Position numbers and translations under genes: made by a program. Below, piece after piece: positions 35,275 to 45,386 of a DNA stretch of 46,017 bases. Where the stretch lies: the NCBI GenBank assembly GCA_000173575.1, contig ABYL01000049.1:1-46017 (forward strand). Reading direction: 5' to 3'. The stretch comes from Burkholderia sp. H160 (GTDB taxonomy: Bacteria > Pseudomonadota > Gammaproteobacteria > Burkholderiales > Burkholderiaceae). Numbering within the stretch: the first letter of the stretch is position 1; each line of letters opens with the position of its first letter. The notes below the pieces were generated by a model, which was given only the letters and a program-made list of their open reading frames with translations, did not search any database and was not told where the DNA came from.

Positions 35275-36837
35275 ATGAATACTCAAACCTCTTTCTCCAC
35301 GCTCCAGCGCGACGTGCTCGCCGGAACGGCCGTTTTTCTGGTGGCCTTGCCGCTTTGCCTCGGCATTGCCCACGCATCGGGCGTCGAGCCGATCGCCGGG
35401 CTCGTCTCGGGCATCATCGGCGGGCTCGTGGTGGCCGTGCTGAGCGGCTCGCGTCTGAGCGTAAGCGGCCCTGCCGCGGGGCTCGTCGTGATCGTCGTCG
35501 ATGGCATCGCGCGGCTTGGCGGCTTTTCCGCTTTTCTGCTGGCCGTACTGCTGTCCGGCGTCATCCAGTTCGGCTTCGGCATGCTCAAGGCCGGCCGGTT
35601 CGCCGCCTACGTGCCGTCGCCGGTTATCAAGGGGATGCTCGCTGCCATCGGTGTGCTGCTGATCCTCAAGCAGTTTCCCGTTGCGCTGGGTCTGGCCGGA
35701 GCGAATGCGGCCGTCAAGTCGGCAGCGGCAGTCGCAACGCCGCTCGGTGCGATCTCGCCAACCGCCATTCTGATCACGCTACTGTCGCTCGCGATCCTCG
35801 CCGGCTGGGAAACACGCGCGCTGCGCCGCTTCGCTGTCGTGCGCATCATGCCCGCGCCGCTCGCGGTGGTGCTGCTCGGCATCGGCGCGACGCTCGCGCT
35901 AGATCTCGTCGCGCCATCGCTGGCACCGCCCGCCGAACGACGGGTCGCGTTGCCGTCGCTCGAATCGTTCGCGGCACTGCAGGCCGCGCTCGAGTCGGCC
36001 GACTTCGGACCACAGCTCGCCCAGCTCATCAATCCCGACATATGGCGCATTGCGATCACGATCGCAATCGTCGCGAGTCTCGAAACGCTACTGAGCCTCG
36101 AAGCGGTCGAGCAGATCGATCCGGACCGACGCCGTGCGCCGCCCGATCGCGAACTCAAGGCGCAGGGCGTGGGCAATCTGATCGCGGGTGCAATCGGTGG
36201 CCTGCCGATCACTTCGGTGATCGTGCGCAGCTCCGCCAACGTGCATGCCGGCGCAAAAAGCCGGCTCTCGGCGATCGTTCATGGCGTATTGCTTCTCGTG
36301 AGCGTGCTCGCGCTCACGAGCGTGATCAACCTGATCCCGCTCGCCTGCCTTGCCGCGATCCTGATCTTTACCGGGTGCAAACTCGCGAAGCCGTCGTTGT
36401 TCGCCGGGCTTGCGCGGCAGGGATTCGCGCCGTTCGCACCGTTTGTCGTCACGCTCGTCGGTGTGCTCGTCACCGATCTGCTGATCGGTATCGTGCTCGG
36501 CATACTGTGCAGCATGCTGTTCGCGCTGTACGCGAACCTGCGCGGCCCAATCATGCTCGCGCAGCATGGCGATCACTACCTGCTGTCGTTTCGCAAGGAC
36601 GTGTCGTTTCTCGGCAAGGTGCCGCTCAAGCACTATCTGCAGCAGATTCCGGATGGCGCCACCATCATCGTCGACGCGACGCGCGCCGATTTCGTCGATC
36701 ACGACGTGCGCGAACTGCTGGACGCGTTCGTCGCGGACGCGCCCCGCCGCGGGATCACCGTCGACGTCAGATATCAGGTCCGTGAGCAGGCGCGCGCAAC
36801 GCGCGGCTGGTCGCTACGGCGCACGGCGACGGAGTAG
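35275..36837 (+). CDS. SulP family anion transporter with STAS domain
   Basis: A 520-residue inner-membrane transporter. It has about twelve hydrophobic segments from residue 12 to 430, beginning TLQRDVLAGTAVFLVALPLCLG, a typical SulP entry. The conserved ITSVIVRSSANVHAGAKSRLS segment (in part TSVIVRSSANVHAG) is present. A compact C-terminal STAS domain spans about 440-515, with TIIVDATRADFVDHDVRELL. SulP proteins carry sulfate, bicarbonate or dicarboxylates. Pairing with a carbonic anhydrase gene suggests bicarbonate here, by analogy with known SulP-carbonic anhydrase associations; this is inference. Confidence 0.9.
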   Translation: MNTQTSFSTLQRDVLAGTAVFLVALPLCLGIAHASGVEPIAGLVSGIIGGLVVAVLSGSRLSVSGPAAGLVVIVVDGIARLGGFSAFLLAVLLSGVIQFGFGMLKAGRFAAYVPSPVIKGMLAAIGVLLILKQFPVALGLAGANAAVKSAAAVATPLGAISPTAILITLLSLAILAGWETRALRRFAVVRIMPAPLAVVLLGIGATLALDLVAPSLAPPAERRVALPSLESFAALQAALESADFGPQLAQLINPDIWRIAITIAIVASLETLLSLEAVEQIDPDRRRAPPDRELKAQGVGNLIAGAIGGLPITSVIVRSSANVHAGAKSRLSAIVHGVLLLVSVLALTSVINLIPLACLAAILIFTGCKLAKPSLFAGLARQGFAPFAPFVVTLVGVLVTDLLIGIVLGILCSMLFALYANLRGPIMLAQHGDHYLLSFRKDVSFLGKVPLKHYLQQIPDGATIIVDATRADFVDHDVRELLDAFVADAPRRGITVDVRYQVREQARATRGWSLRRTATE

Positions 36838-36881
36838 TTCGGGAGGATCGCGTCGCCGCACCTACTCGATGGCGGCGGAAA

Positions 36882-36918
36882 AAAGCCCCGTGTGCTGAGC
36901 ATCACGGGGCTTCTTCTT
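36882..36918. terminator. Bidirectional terminator between SulP and leuA
   Basis: AGCCCCGTG (36884-36892) and CACGGGGCT (36903-36911) form a 9-base-pair stem. On the minus strand it is followed by TTTTTT and on the plus strand by TTCTTCTTC. It lies between convergent genes and can serve both. Confidence 0.85.
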
Positions 36919-36941
36919 CAATCCACAGTCGAGATTGCGCG

Positions 36942-38489
36942 CTACTCCGAACGCTGCGGATTCAACTTGTCCGCATTCGAATACAGCTTGTTGAGCGCCG
37001 AGAAATACGCCTTCGCGGATGCCGCGACGATATCCGGATCGGTGCCGGTGCCGTTGACGATGCGCCCGCTTTTCGAAAGCCGAACGGTCACTTCGCCCTG
37101 CGCCTGGGTGCCGGTCGTGATCGCGTTGACCGAGTACAGCAGCAGCTCGGAGCCGCTGCCCACTTCCGTTTCGATCGCGTTGAGGGTCGCGTCGACCGGG
37201 CCGTTGCCGTGCGCTTCGCCGGTGATCTCCTTACCCTCGACCGCGAACACGACCTTCGCGTGCGGCTGCTCGCCGGTTTCCGAATGCTGCGACATCGACA
37301 GAAACTTGTAGTGCTCCTTCTCGTGCGCCTCCGCCGATTCCTCGTTGACGATCGCAATGATGTCTTCGTCGAAAATCTCGGCCTTGCGATCGGCAAGCTC
37401 CTTGAAACGCGCGAACGCGGTGTTCAGTTCGGCTTCGCTATCGAGCGCGATGCCGAGTTCCTGCAGACGCTGCTTGAACGCGTTGCGGCCCGACAGCTTG
37501 CCGAGCACGATCTTGTTCGCGGCCCAACCCACGTCTTCGGCGCGCATGATTTCGTACGTGTCGCGCGCCTTCAGCACGCCGTCCTGGTGGATGCCCGACG
37601 CGTGCGCAAACGCGTTCGCCCCGACCACCGCCTTATTCGGCTGCACGACGAAGCCGGTGATCTGCGACACGAGCTTCGAGGCCGGCACGATCTGGGTCGT
37701 GTCGAGGCCGACGTCGAGCCCGAAGTAATCCTTGCGGGTCTTCACCGCCATCACGATTTCTTCGAGCGACGTATTGCCCGCGCGCTCGCCGAGACCGTTG
37801 ATCGTGCATTCGACCTGACGCGCGCCGCCAAGCTTCACGCCGGACAGCGAATTCGCGACCGCCATGCCGAGGTCGTTATGGCAATGCACGGAGAACACTG
37901 CCTTGTGCGAGTTCGGAATGCGCTCGCGCAGCGTCTTCACGAGCTGACCGTAGAGTTCTGGCACGCCGTAGCCGACCGTGTCAGCGATGTTGATGGTGGT
38001 GGCGCCTTCGGCGATCACCGCTTCGAGCACACGGCACAGAAAGTCCATATCCGAGCGGCTGCCGTCTTCCGGCGAAAATTCGACGTCGTCGGTGAACTTG
38101 CGCGCGAAACGCACCGCCAGCTTCGCCTGCTCGAACACCTGCTCGGGCGTCATGCGCAGCTTCTTCTCCATGTGTAGCGGCGAGGTCGCGATGAACGTGT
38201 GGATGCGGAAGTGATCGGCCGGCTTCAGCGCGTCGGCGGCACGCTGGATGTCCTTGTCATTCGCGCGCGCAAGCGAGCAGATCGTGCTGTCCTTCACGAG
38301 ACCCGCAATCGTATGGATCGCGTCGAAGTCGCCGTTCGAGCTAGCCGCGAAGCCCGCTTCGATCACATCGACTTTCATCCGCTCAAGCTGCTTCGCGATG
38401 CGGATCTTCTCTTCCTTCGTCATCGACGCGCCGGGCGATTGCTCGCCGTCTCGCAGCGTGGTGTCGAAAATGATCAGTTTGTCGGACAT
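36942..38489 (-). CDS. leuA: 2-isopropylmalate synthase
   Basis: A 515-residue enzyme for the first committed step of leucine synthesis: 2-oxoisovalerate plus acetyl-CoA to 2-isopropylmalate. The start at 38489 ([14 protein letters not shown]) has GAGGAGG upstream. The TIM-barrel catalytic domain carries [16 protein letters not shown] and the metal ligands in [16 protein letters not shown]. The C-terminal LeuA regulatory domain (about 390-510), site of leucine feedback in the family, is present. A leader of about 210 bases follows a good promoter at 38705-38733. Confidence 0.96.
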   Translation of the reverse strand: MSDKLIIFDTTLRDGEQSPGASMTKEEKIRIAKQLERMKVDVIEAGFAASSNGDFDAIHTIAGLVKDSTICSLARANDKDIQRAADALKPADHFRIHTFIATSPLHMEKKLRMTPEQVFEQAKLAVRFARKFTDDVEFSPEDGSRSDMDFLCRVLEAVIAEGATTINIADTVGYGVPELYGQLVKTLRERIPNSHKAVFSVHCHNDLGMAVANSLSGVKLGGARQVECTINGLGERAGNTSLEEIVMAVKTRKDYFGLDVGLDTTQIVPASKLVSQITGFVVQPNKAVVGANAFAHASGIHQDGVLKARDTYEIMRAEDVGWAANKIVLGKLSGRNAFKQRLQELGIALDSEAELNTAFARFKELADRKAEIFDEDIIAIVNEESAEAHEKEHYKFLSMSQHSETGEQPHAKVVFAVEGKEITGEAHGNGPVDATLNAIETEVGSGSELLLYSVNAITTGTQAQGEVTVRLSKSGRIVNGTGTDPDIVAASAKAYFSALNKLYSNADKLNPQRSE

Positions 38490-38704
38490 GTCGGGCCTCC
38501 TCGGGAGTCGTTCAGATGTGGGAATTGGTTTTTGAATGGGACGATGGGCGCCGCCGCTGGCGAGGTAGGGCGATCGCGATGATCGCGGCCGGAGCTGACG
38601 GAACGCAAAAACGCATACAGGTGTGAACGAAGCATGATGGTGCGGCACAGCGAACGGTCTCGCCGACCAGCCATGATCGGCCGCGCCAACGCACTTATCC
38701 GGCG

Positions 38705-38733
38705 ACTATAGCGGCATTCCAGTTACCGCGCAA
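38705..38733 (-). promoter_or_regulatory. Sigma-70 promoter of leuA
   Basis: On the minus strand TTGCGC (38728-38733) and TATAGT (38705-38710) lie 17 bases apart. The -10 matches in five of six bases, the -35 in four. The 367-base gap 38490-38856 thus holds the leuA leader (about 209 bases, GC-rich with GCGATC repeats, no Leu-rich leader peptide recognised), this promoter, and the pssA terminator. Confidence 0.6.
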
Positions 38734-38791
38734 TGCGCGCCCGGGCGGGCCGCAGCGCGGTCCGAAGCGACGTGGTAACGGGACCAACCAA

Positions 38792-38821
38792 CGAAAAACG
38801 GCAGCCCGTAGGCTGCCGTTT
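38792..38821 (-). terminator. Terminator of psd-pssA
   Basis: AAACGGCAGCC (38796-38806) and GGCTGCCGTTT (38811-38821) form an 11-base-pair stem with a 4-base loop, followed on the minus strand by TTTTTCG. It is 36 bases beyond the pssA stop and separates it from leuA. Confidence 0.85.
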
Positions 38822-38856
38822 ATGTATGTCGCCGCAATGTAGTACGGCTTTACGCA

Positions 38857-39726
38857 TTACCGGTCGTGCGACATCGAACGCGCCGGATTGGCCTTTCCGC
38901 GCACCGCCTGATAAGCCCAGAACACGTAGCCGGACAGACCGTACAGCACGAAGAGGCCGAACAGCATCAGCGGCGGATCGGACGACACCAGCACGAACGC
39001 GACCACCACCAGCAGGGTCACGCCGAACGGTACGCGATGGCGCACGTCGAGCGCCTTGCCGCTATAGAACGGCGCGTTCGACACCATCGTGACGCCCGCA
39101 TAGATGGTCAGCACGAACGCGACCCACGGCAGCCAGACGAGCTTCAGCGGCACGCGGTTGTCGGTGGCGAGCCACACGAAACCGGCGATCAGGGCCGCCG
39201 CGGCCGGGCTCGGCATGCCCTGGAAGAAACGCTTGTCGACCACGCCGATGTTCGTATTGAAACGCGCGAGCCGCAGCGCCGCGCCTGAGCAATAGACGAA
39301 TGCCGCGAGCCAGCCCCAACGGCCGAGATCCTTCAGTATCCACTCGTACATCACGAGCGCGGGCGCAACACCGAACGACACCATGTCCGACAAACTATCG
39401 AACTGCTCGCCGAACGCACTTTGCGTATGCGTCATGCGCGCGACGCGGCCGTCCATGCCATCGAGCACCATCGCGACGAAGATCGCGATCGCCGCGATCT
39501 CGAAGCGCACGTTCATCGCCTGCACGACGGCGAAGAAGCCGCAGAACAGCGCGGCCGTGGTGAACGCATTCGGCAGCAGATAGATGCCGCGTTTTTTGAG
39601 GAACTGCTGACGTTGCGCGCGCCGGCTGTCGGCGGCCGGCGACTCCGTTACCACCGGCTTGTTGCGGCGAAACGGACGCGGCAGCGGTCCGCTGCTGCGA
39701 GGTCGACGCGGTTTGAATGCGGCCAT
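38857..39726 (-). CDS. pssA: CDP-diacylglycerol-serine O-phosphatidyltransferase
   Basis: A 289-residue inner-membrane enzyme that makes phosphatidylserine from CDP-diacylglycerol and serine. The CDP-alcohol phosphotransferase motif is complete: Asp92, Gly93, Ala96, Arg97, Gly106, Asp110 and Asp114. The first 45 residues are basic and probably cytoplasmic. About seven hydrophobic segments follow. It lies 24 bases after psd, which decarboxylates its product, so the two genes form a phosphatidylethanolamine pair. Confidence 0.95.
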   Translation of the reverse strand: MAAFKPRRPRSSGPLPRPFRRNKPVVTESPAADSRRAQRQQFLKKRGIYLLPNAFTTAALFCGFFAVVQAMNVRFEIAAIAIFVAMVLDGMDGRVARMTHTQSAFGEQFDSLSDMVSFGVAPALVMYEWILKDLGRWGWLAAFVYCSGAALRLARFNTNIGVVDKRFFQGMPSPAAAALIAGFVWLATDNRVPLKLVWLPWVAFVLTIYAGVTMVSNAPFYSGKALDVRHRVPFGVTLLVVVAFVLVSSDPPLMLFGLFVLYGLSGYVFWAYQAVRGKANPARSMSHDR

Positions 39727-39750
39727 TCGGAGAACCTCCTGTATGCCGCT

Positions 39751-40389
39751 TTACAGCTCGGCGAGGATCGTGGACGACGCCGATACCTTCTCGCCGATCG
39801 ATACACGCGGACGGCTGCCCACCGGCAGATACACGTCGACGCGTGAACCGAAGCGGATGAAGCCGTAACGCTGGCCGCGCGTCAGCGGCTCGCCTGCGCG
39901 GACGTAGCAAAGAATGCGCCGCGCGATCAACCCCGCGATCTGCACCGACGTGACCGTCTGGCCACCGGCCATTTCGATCACGATCGCATTGCGCTCGTTT
40001 TCGAGCGAGGCTTTATCGACCGCCGCGTTCAGATACGCGCCGGGGAAATATTCGACCTTCGAGATCGCGCCATCGACCGGCGAGCGCTGCGAGTGCACGT
40101 TGAACACGTTCATGAAGACGCTGATCTTAAGCGCTTCGCGATTCGCATAAGGATCATGCGCCGTTTCGACCGCGACGATACGGCCGTCGGCGGGACACAG
40201 CACCGCGTTGGCCTGCGTCGGAATCGGACGCGCCGGGTCGCGGAAGAACTGCACGACGAAGATCAGGATGAGCCAGAAGAGCCACGCAATGCCGAACCCC
40301 GCGAAGGCGTGAACCAGTAATGCAACGACGGCCGCGATGGCGATGAACGGCCAGCCTTCTCGCGCGATGATCGGATGAGGGTAATTCAT
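39751..40389 (-). CDS. psd: Phosphatidylserine decarboxylase, short bacterial type
   Basis: A 212-residue proenzyme that converts phosphatidylserine to phosphatidylethanolamine. The start at 40389 ([11 protein letters not shown]) follows the leader after the ilvC terminator; the frame upstream overlaps that terminator. The self-cleavage site that creates the pyruvoyl group is in [12 protein letters not shown] (Gly-Ser), near the C-terminus. Two hydrophobic segments near residues 15-45 anchor it to the membrane. The short length fits the Rhizobium-like subgroup. pssA follows directly. Confidence 0.94.
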   Translation of the reverse strand: MNYPHPIIAREGWPFIAIAAVVALLVHAFAGFGIAWLFWLILIFVVQFFRDPARPIPTQANAVLCPADGRIVAVETAHDPYANREALKISVFMNVFNVHSQRSPVDGAISKVEYFPGAYLNAAVDKASLENERNAIVIEMAGGQTVTSVQIAGLIARRILCYVRAGEPLTRGQRYGFIRFGSRVDVYLPVGSRPRVSIGEKVSASSTILAEL

Positions 40390-40426
40390 GAATGGCTTCT
40401 GTGTTTTTGTAAAACCGTAGGATAGC

Positions 40427-40465
40427 AAAAGCCGCCCAGGGTTCAGCACCCTTGGACGGCTTTTT
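40427..40465 (-). terminator. Terminator downstream of ilvC
   Basis: On the minus strand GCCGTCCAAGGG pairs with CCCTGGGCGGC (one bulged A, one wobble), followed by TTTTGC; T-runs also flank the other side. It lies about 57 bases beyond the ilvC stop and just before psd, so the ilv and psd transcripts may be partly separated. Confidence 0.75.
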
Positions 40466-40521
40466 GACTGATCCGGCCGCCGCGCCGAAGCGCCGCGCCG
40501 GACCTCGTTGCGTCGAGACGA

Positions 40522-41565
<1,044 letters not shown>

Positions 41566-41643
41566 TCAGAGAAATTCAGGTACTGCGAATGTTGTTATTG
41601 CCAGCCGGGCGATGCTGCGTTGCCCGGCCTTGCGATCGTGACG

Positions 41644-42135
41644 TCAGACCTTCAGAATGCGCTCGCCGCGACCGATGCCCGAGCTGCCCGTGCGGACCGT
41701 CTCGAGAATCGCCGTGGAATCGAGCCCCTCGATGAAGGCGTCGAGCTTGTCGCTCGCCCCCGTCAGTTCAATCGTGTAGGTCTTTTCGGTGACGTCGATG
41801 ATGCGGCCGCGGAAAATGTCCGACATCCGCTTCATTTCCTCACGTTCCTTGCCGACCGCCCTCACCTTGATCAGCATCAGCTCGCGTTCGATGTGGGCGC
41901 CCTCGGTAAGGTCGACCACTTTCACCACCTCGATCAGGCGGTTCAGATGCTTCGTGATCTGTTCGATCACGTCGTCCGAGCCAACGGAGACGATGGTCAT
42001 GCGCGACAGCGAACGGTCTTCGGTCGGAGCCACCGTCAAGGTTTCAATGTTGTAGCCGCGTGCCGAGAACAGACCCACCACGCGCGACAGCGCGCCCGGT
42101 TCATTTTCCAGCAGGACGGAAATGATGTGTCTCAT
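41644..42135 (-). CDS. ilvN: Acetolactate synthase small (regulatory) subunit
   Basis: A 163-residue regulatory subunit (IlvN/IlvH type). The N-terminal ACT domain MRHIISVLLENEPGALSRVVGLFSARGYNI-type sequence (seen in part as ENEPGALSRVVGLFSARG) binds valine in the family and gives feedback control. The second domain contains GRIIDVTEKTYTIELTG. It activates the large subunit IlvB. The gene is intact, but its partner ilvB upstream appears frameshifted. A 124-base gap with a hairpin lies between them. Confidence 0.96.
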   Translation of the reverse strand: MRHIISVLLENEPGALSRVVGLFSARGYNIETLTVAPTEDRSLSRMTIVSVGSDDVIEQITKHLNRLIEVVKVVDLTEGAHIERELMLIKVRAVGKEREEMKRMSDIFRGRIIDVTEKTYTIELTGASDKLDAFIEGLDSTAILETVRTGSSGIGRGERILKV

Positions 42136-42230
42136 GTTTCGCTTCTTCCAGATGTAGTGTCGATGTCTGCGAGCGGAGCGGCGCCGCTTCGTTTGCCCTC
42201 GCCTTTTGTGAAAGCGCGCATCACGAAGCC

Positions 42231-42253
42231 GGCGCTGGATTTATCCAGGCGCC
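42231..42253 (-). other. Hairpin between ilvB and ilvN
   Basis: GGCGCTGGA (42231-42239) and TCCAGGCGCC (42244-42253) pair with one bulged C around a 4-base loop. No T-tract follows on the minus strand. It may be a processing or stabilising structure between the two subunit genes. Confidence 0.4.
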
Positions 42254-42259
42254 CCGTCG

Positions 42260-44021
42260 TTAAAGATCTTCCGAACCCATGAGCATCTCGGTGATGCCCT
42301 TGCCGGCCTGAACCATCGGCCAGACGTTTTCGGTCGGATCGGTCTGGAAGTCGAGAAACACCGTGCGATCCTTCAGGCGCAGCGCTTCCTTCAGCGCCGG
42401 TTCGACATCGGCGGTGCGCTCGATGCGCATGCCAACGTGACCGTACGCTTCGGCGAGCTTCACGAAGTCCGGCAGCGCATCCATGTACGAATGCGAATAG
42501 CGCTTGCTGTATTCGATCTGCTGCCACTGGCGAACCATGCCCAGATAGCGATTATTCAGCGAAATGATCTTGATCGGCAGGTCGTACTGCTTGCAGGTCG
42601 ACAGCTCCTGGATGCACATCTGGATCGAGCCTTCGCCGGTGATACACAGCACGTCGTCGTCCGGGTGGGCCATCTTCACGCCCATCGCGGCCGGCAAGCC
42701 AAAGCCCATCGTGCCGAGGCCGCCGGAGTTGATCCAGCGACGCGGCTTGTTGAACTTGTAGAACTGCGCGGCCCACATCTGGTGCTGGCCGACGTCGGAG
42801 CACACGAACGCGTTGCCGTCGGTCAGCTCCCACGCCTTTTCGACCACGTACTGCGGCTTGATGATGTCGCTCTTACGGTCGAACTTGAGGCAGTCTTTCG
42901 CGCGCCAGCCCTCGATGTCCTTCCACCAGTCGGCGAGCGCCGCGGTATCCGGGCCATGTTCGGCCGTCTGCAACTGCTCGATCAGCTCCTTCAGCACTTC
43001 CTTCACGTCGCCGACGATCGGAATGTCGACTTTGACGCGCTTGGAAATGGACGAAGGATCGATGTCGATATGGATGATCTTGCGCGGCCGCGACGCGAAG
43101 TGGTTCGGGTCGCCGATCACGCGGTCGTCGAAGCGCGCGCCGATCGCGATCAGCACGTCGCAGTGCTGCATCGCCATGTTGGCCTCGTACGTGCCGTGCA
43201 TGCCGAGCATGCCGAGGAACTTCTTGTCGCTCGCGCGATAGCCGCCGAGACCCATCAGCGTATTGGTGACAGGGTAGCCGAGCAGATCGGCGAACTGGTT
43301 CAGCTCACGCGACGCATCCGCGAGCACGATGCCGCCGCCCGTGTAGATATACGGGCGCTTCGCCGACAGGAGCAGCGACACCGCCTTGCGGATCTGACCG
43401 GAATGGCCCTTCGTGACCGGGTTGTACGAGCGTAGCGACACGCTCTTGATCGGCTCGTATTGGCAGGGCGCCTTCGACACGTCCTGGAATGTCGATCAGC
43501 ACCGGGCCGGGACGGCCGGTACGGGCGATATAGAAAGCTTTCTTGACGGTGGCGGCGAGATCGCGCACGTCCTTCACGAGGAAGTTGTGCTTCACGCAGG
43601 GACGCGTGATACCGACCGTGTCGCATTCCTGGAACGCATCCTGGCCGATCGCGGCAGTCGGCACCTGGCCGCTGATCACCACCATCGGGATGGAATCCAT
43701 GTACGCGGTGGCGATGCCGGTCACCGCATTGGTGACGCCGGGGCCGGAAGTGACGAGGCACACACCGACCTTGCCGGTGGAACGCGCATACGCGTCGGCG
43801 GCGTGGACCGCGGCCTGCTCGTGGCGCACGAGAACGTGCTGGAATTTGTCCTGCTTGTACAGCTCGTCGTAAATGTAGAGTACCGAGCCGCCGGGATAGC
43901 CCCAGATGAACTCGACGTCTTCGTCGGCCAGTGCCTTCATGAGCACGGTGGCGCCGATAGAGTCAGCTTCGTGAGGGGGTGTCGTATCCGACGTGGAGAA
44001 TTCCGCGCTGGGCATATTCAT
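42260..44021 (-). pseudogene. ilvB: Acetolactate synthase large subunit, frameshifted
   Basis: The first frame (44021 to the stop at 43305) starts [12 protein letters not shown] and follows the family through Glu68 ([16 protein letters not shown]), the thiamine-diphosphate activating residue, to VLIDIP near 43488, then turns nonsensical. The rest of the enzyme is in another frame from about 43480 ([12 protein letters not shown]) to the stop at 42260, including ITGEGSIQMCIQEL and SLNNRYLGMVRQWQQ. The joint reads ATTCCAGGACGTG where about ATTCC-N-AAGGACGTG is expected, two bases short. Adding two bases gives 1764 bases, 587 residues, the normal length. The enzyme condenses pyruvate to acetolactate. 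True mutation and sequencing error cannot be told apart here. Confidence 0.85.
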
Positions 44022-44169
44022 TGATTCACCTTTCGAATTTTCGGCAAAAAATTGATCGGGTGCTCTCTGCCGGGCTTGTGGCTCGGGTTCAAGCGGCGCG
44101 TCCAGTTGACAGGTGAGCTTCTTGGGCTGCACCTCAATTGAGACAAGTCACTTATGTTGCGAACCAGCA

Positions 44170-44198
44170 ACAATAGCGGCTGCGGCGCTCGCGGTCAA
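44170..44198 (-). promoter_or_regulatory. Predicted promoter of the ilvB-ilvN-ilvC operon
   Basis: On the minus strand TTGACC (44193-44198) and TATTGT (44170-44175) lie exactly 17 bases apart. The -35 matches in five of six and the -10 in four. Transcription would begin near 44163, leaving a leader of about 140 bases. The divergent gap 44022-44378 (357 bases) holds this promoter, that leader, and presumably the sigma-factor promoter; no gene is seen in it. Confidence 0.55.
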
Positions 44199-44378
44199 GC
44201 AAATATTGCCATTGGATCGAGCGCCGGGACGCGCGATCGGGCGAATCTTCGATTGTCATGCAAATGCAAGTTCGAGCAGGTTTCGCCCCTGGCGGAGCAA
44301 AAGTTTGTTAGCATCCGCGAGTTTTACGACATTTTTCGACCGATTACGCGCACGCTTGCTGCGCCGACCCCCACACGG

Positions 44379-44942
44379 ATGGCATCAGACAAGGAACTCG
44401 CCGATTTTCTGGCGGGCGTCGAAAGGCGCGCGTTCAAGCAGACGGTCTACGCCGTGCGGGACGATGATGCGTCCCTCGACATCGTGCAGGACGCGATGAT
44501 CAAGCTCGCCGAAAAATACGGCGACCGCCCGGCGGCCGAGCTGCCGCTGCTGTTTCAGCGTATTCTGCAGAATGCGACGCATGACTACTTTCGTCGTGCC
44601 AAAGTACGCAACACTTGGGTTAGTCTATTCTCGTCGCTCGGCAACGCCGACGACGACGAATTCGACCCTCTAGAGACCTTCGAGGCCGAGGCGGGCTCGG
44701 CCGGCGCCGAGAGCAACGAACAGAAGCTCGAGCGCGAGCAGGTCCTACAGCTGATCGACGACGAAATCCAGAAATTGCCGGCGCGTCAACGGGAGGCGTT
44801 TCTCATGCGTTATTGGGAGGATATGGATGTCGCCGAGACTGCCGCCGCAATGGGCTGCTCCGAAGGCAGCGTGAAAACGCACTGCTCGCGGGCCACCCAC
44901 ACGCTGGCACAAGCGCTCAAGGCGAAAGGAATCACGCTATGA
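44379..44942 (+). CDS. RNA polymerase sigma factor, ECF-like
   Basis: A 187-residue sigma-70 family protein with region 2 (about 11-75, including ASLDIVQDAMIKLAEKYGDRP and LPLLFQRILQNATHDYFRR) and region 4 (about 120-180, LPARQREAFLMRYWEDMDVAETAAAMGCSEGSVK in part). There is no region 3. A linker rich in Asp, Glu and Ala (residues 90-112) joins them. The start at 44379 (MASDKELADF) fits the family but has no clear Shine-Dalgarno; upstream in-frame residues look unrelated. Its stop overlaps the DUF3619 start (ATGA), which suggests that a membrane partner is coproduced. Target promoters unknown. Confidence 0.88.
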   Translation: MASDKELADFLAGVERRAFKQTVYAVRDDDASLDIVQDAMIKLAEKYGDRPAAELPLLFQRILQNATHDYFRRAKVRNTWVSLFSSLGNADDDEFDPLETFEAEAGSAGAESNEQKLEREQVLQLIDDEIQKLPARQREAFLMRYWEDMDVAETAAAMGCSEGSVKTHCSRATHTLAQALKAKGITL

Positions 44943-45370
44943 GCTCCCTCGAAAACACAGAACTCGAGTTTGCGCGTCAACTGCGCCGCGCGCTCGACGA
45001 AAACACCGCCAGCCTTTCCCCCGCCACCGTCGACCGGCTTGCCGCCGCGCGTCGCGCCGCGCTGGCACGCAAGAAGCCCGAAACCGTCAGTGCGCCGGTG
45101 TTCGTGCCCGCATTCGCCGGCATGCCGGCCGGCATGGCGGGCCTGCCGCAGGGCGGCTCCGAGCCGCGCCGCCGCTGGCCGCTGCGCCGCTTCGCGCTCG
45201 CGTGGCCGCTTGCCGCGCTGGTCGTGAGCCTGATCGGCATTGCGTACTGGGAAGACCACCAGCGCACCGCCGAGCTCGCCGATATCGATGCCGCCATGCT
45301 GAGCGACGACCTGCCGCTCAACGCCTATCTCGACCACGGCTTCAACGCGTATCTTTCACGCGCCCACTGA
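44939..45370 (+). CDS. DUF3619 membrane protein, candidate anti-sigma factor
   Basis: A 143-residue protein. The N-terminal part (1-48) is a charged helix-rich region (LEFARQLRRALDENTASLSP), followed by a Gly/Pro/Met-rich stretch, a basic stop-transfer segment (EPRRRWPLRRF) and one membrane helix at about 84-104 (ALAWPLAALVVSLIGIAYW). The short C-terminus would face the periplasm. The gene overlaps the sigma-factor stop, and a single-pass protein translated from the same message is the usual layout for an anti-sigma factor. No zinc motif HxxxCxxC is present. The anti-sigma role is inferred. Confidence 0.82.
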   Translation: MSSLENTELEFARQLRRALDENTASLSPATVDRLAAARRAALARKKPETVSAPVFVPAFAGMPAGMAGLPQGGSEPRRRWPLRRFALAWPLAALVVSLIGIAYWEDHQRTAELADIDAAMLSDDLPLNAYLDHGFNAYLSRAH

Positions 45371-45386
45371 GCGGGAGATTCCTCGG

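Noticed and set aside
42132-42527. A 131-codon minus-strand frame across the ilvB end
   Set aside because: It overlaps the ilvB C-terminus and the ilvB-ilvN gap in another frame and has no ribosome site or family features.
43482-43490. Programmed frameshift in ilvB
   Set aside because: No slippery heptamer, internal ribosome site or following pseudoknot is seen, and the family is normally a single frame; a two-base deletion or sequencing error is simpler.
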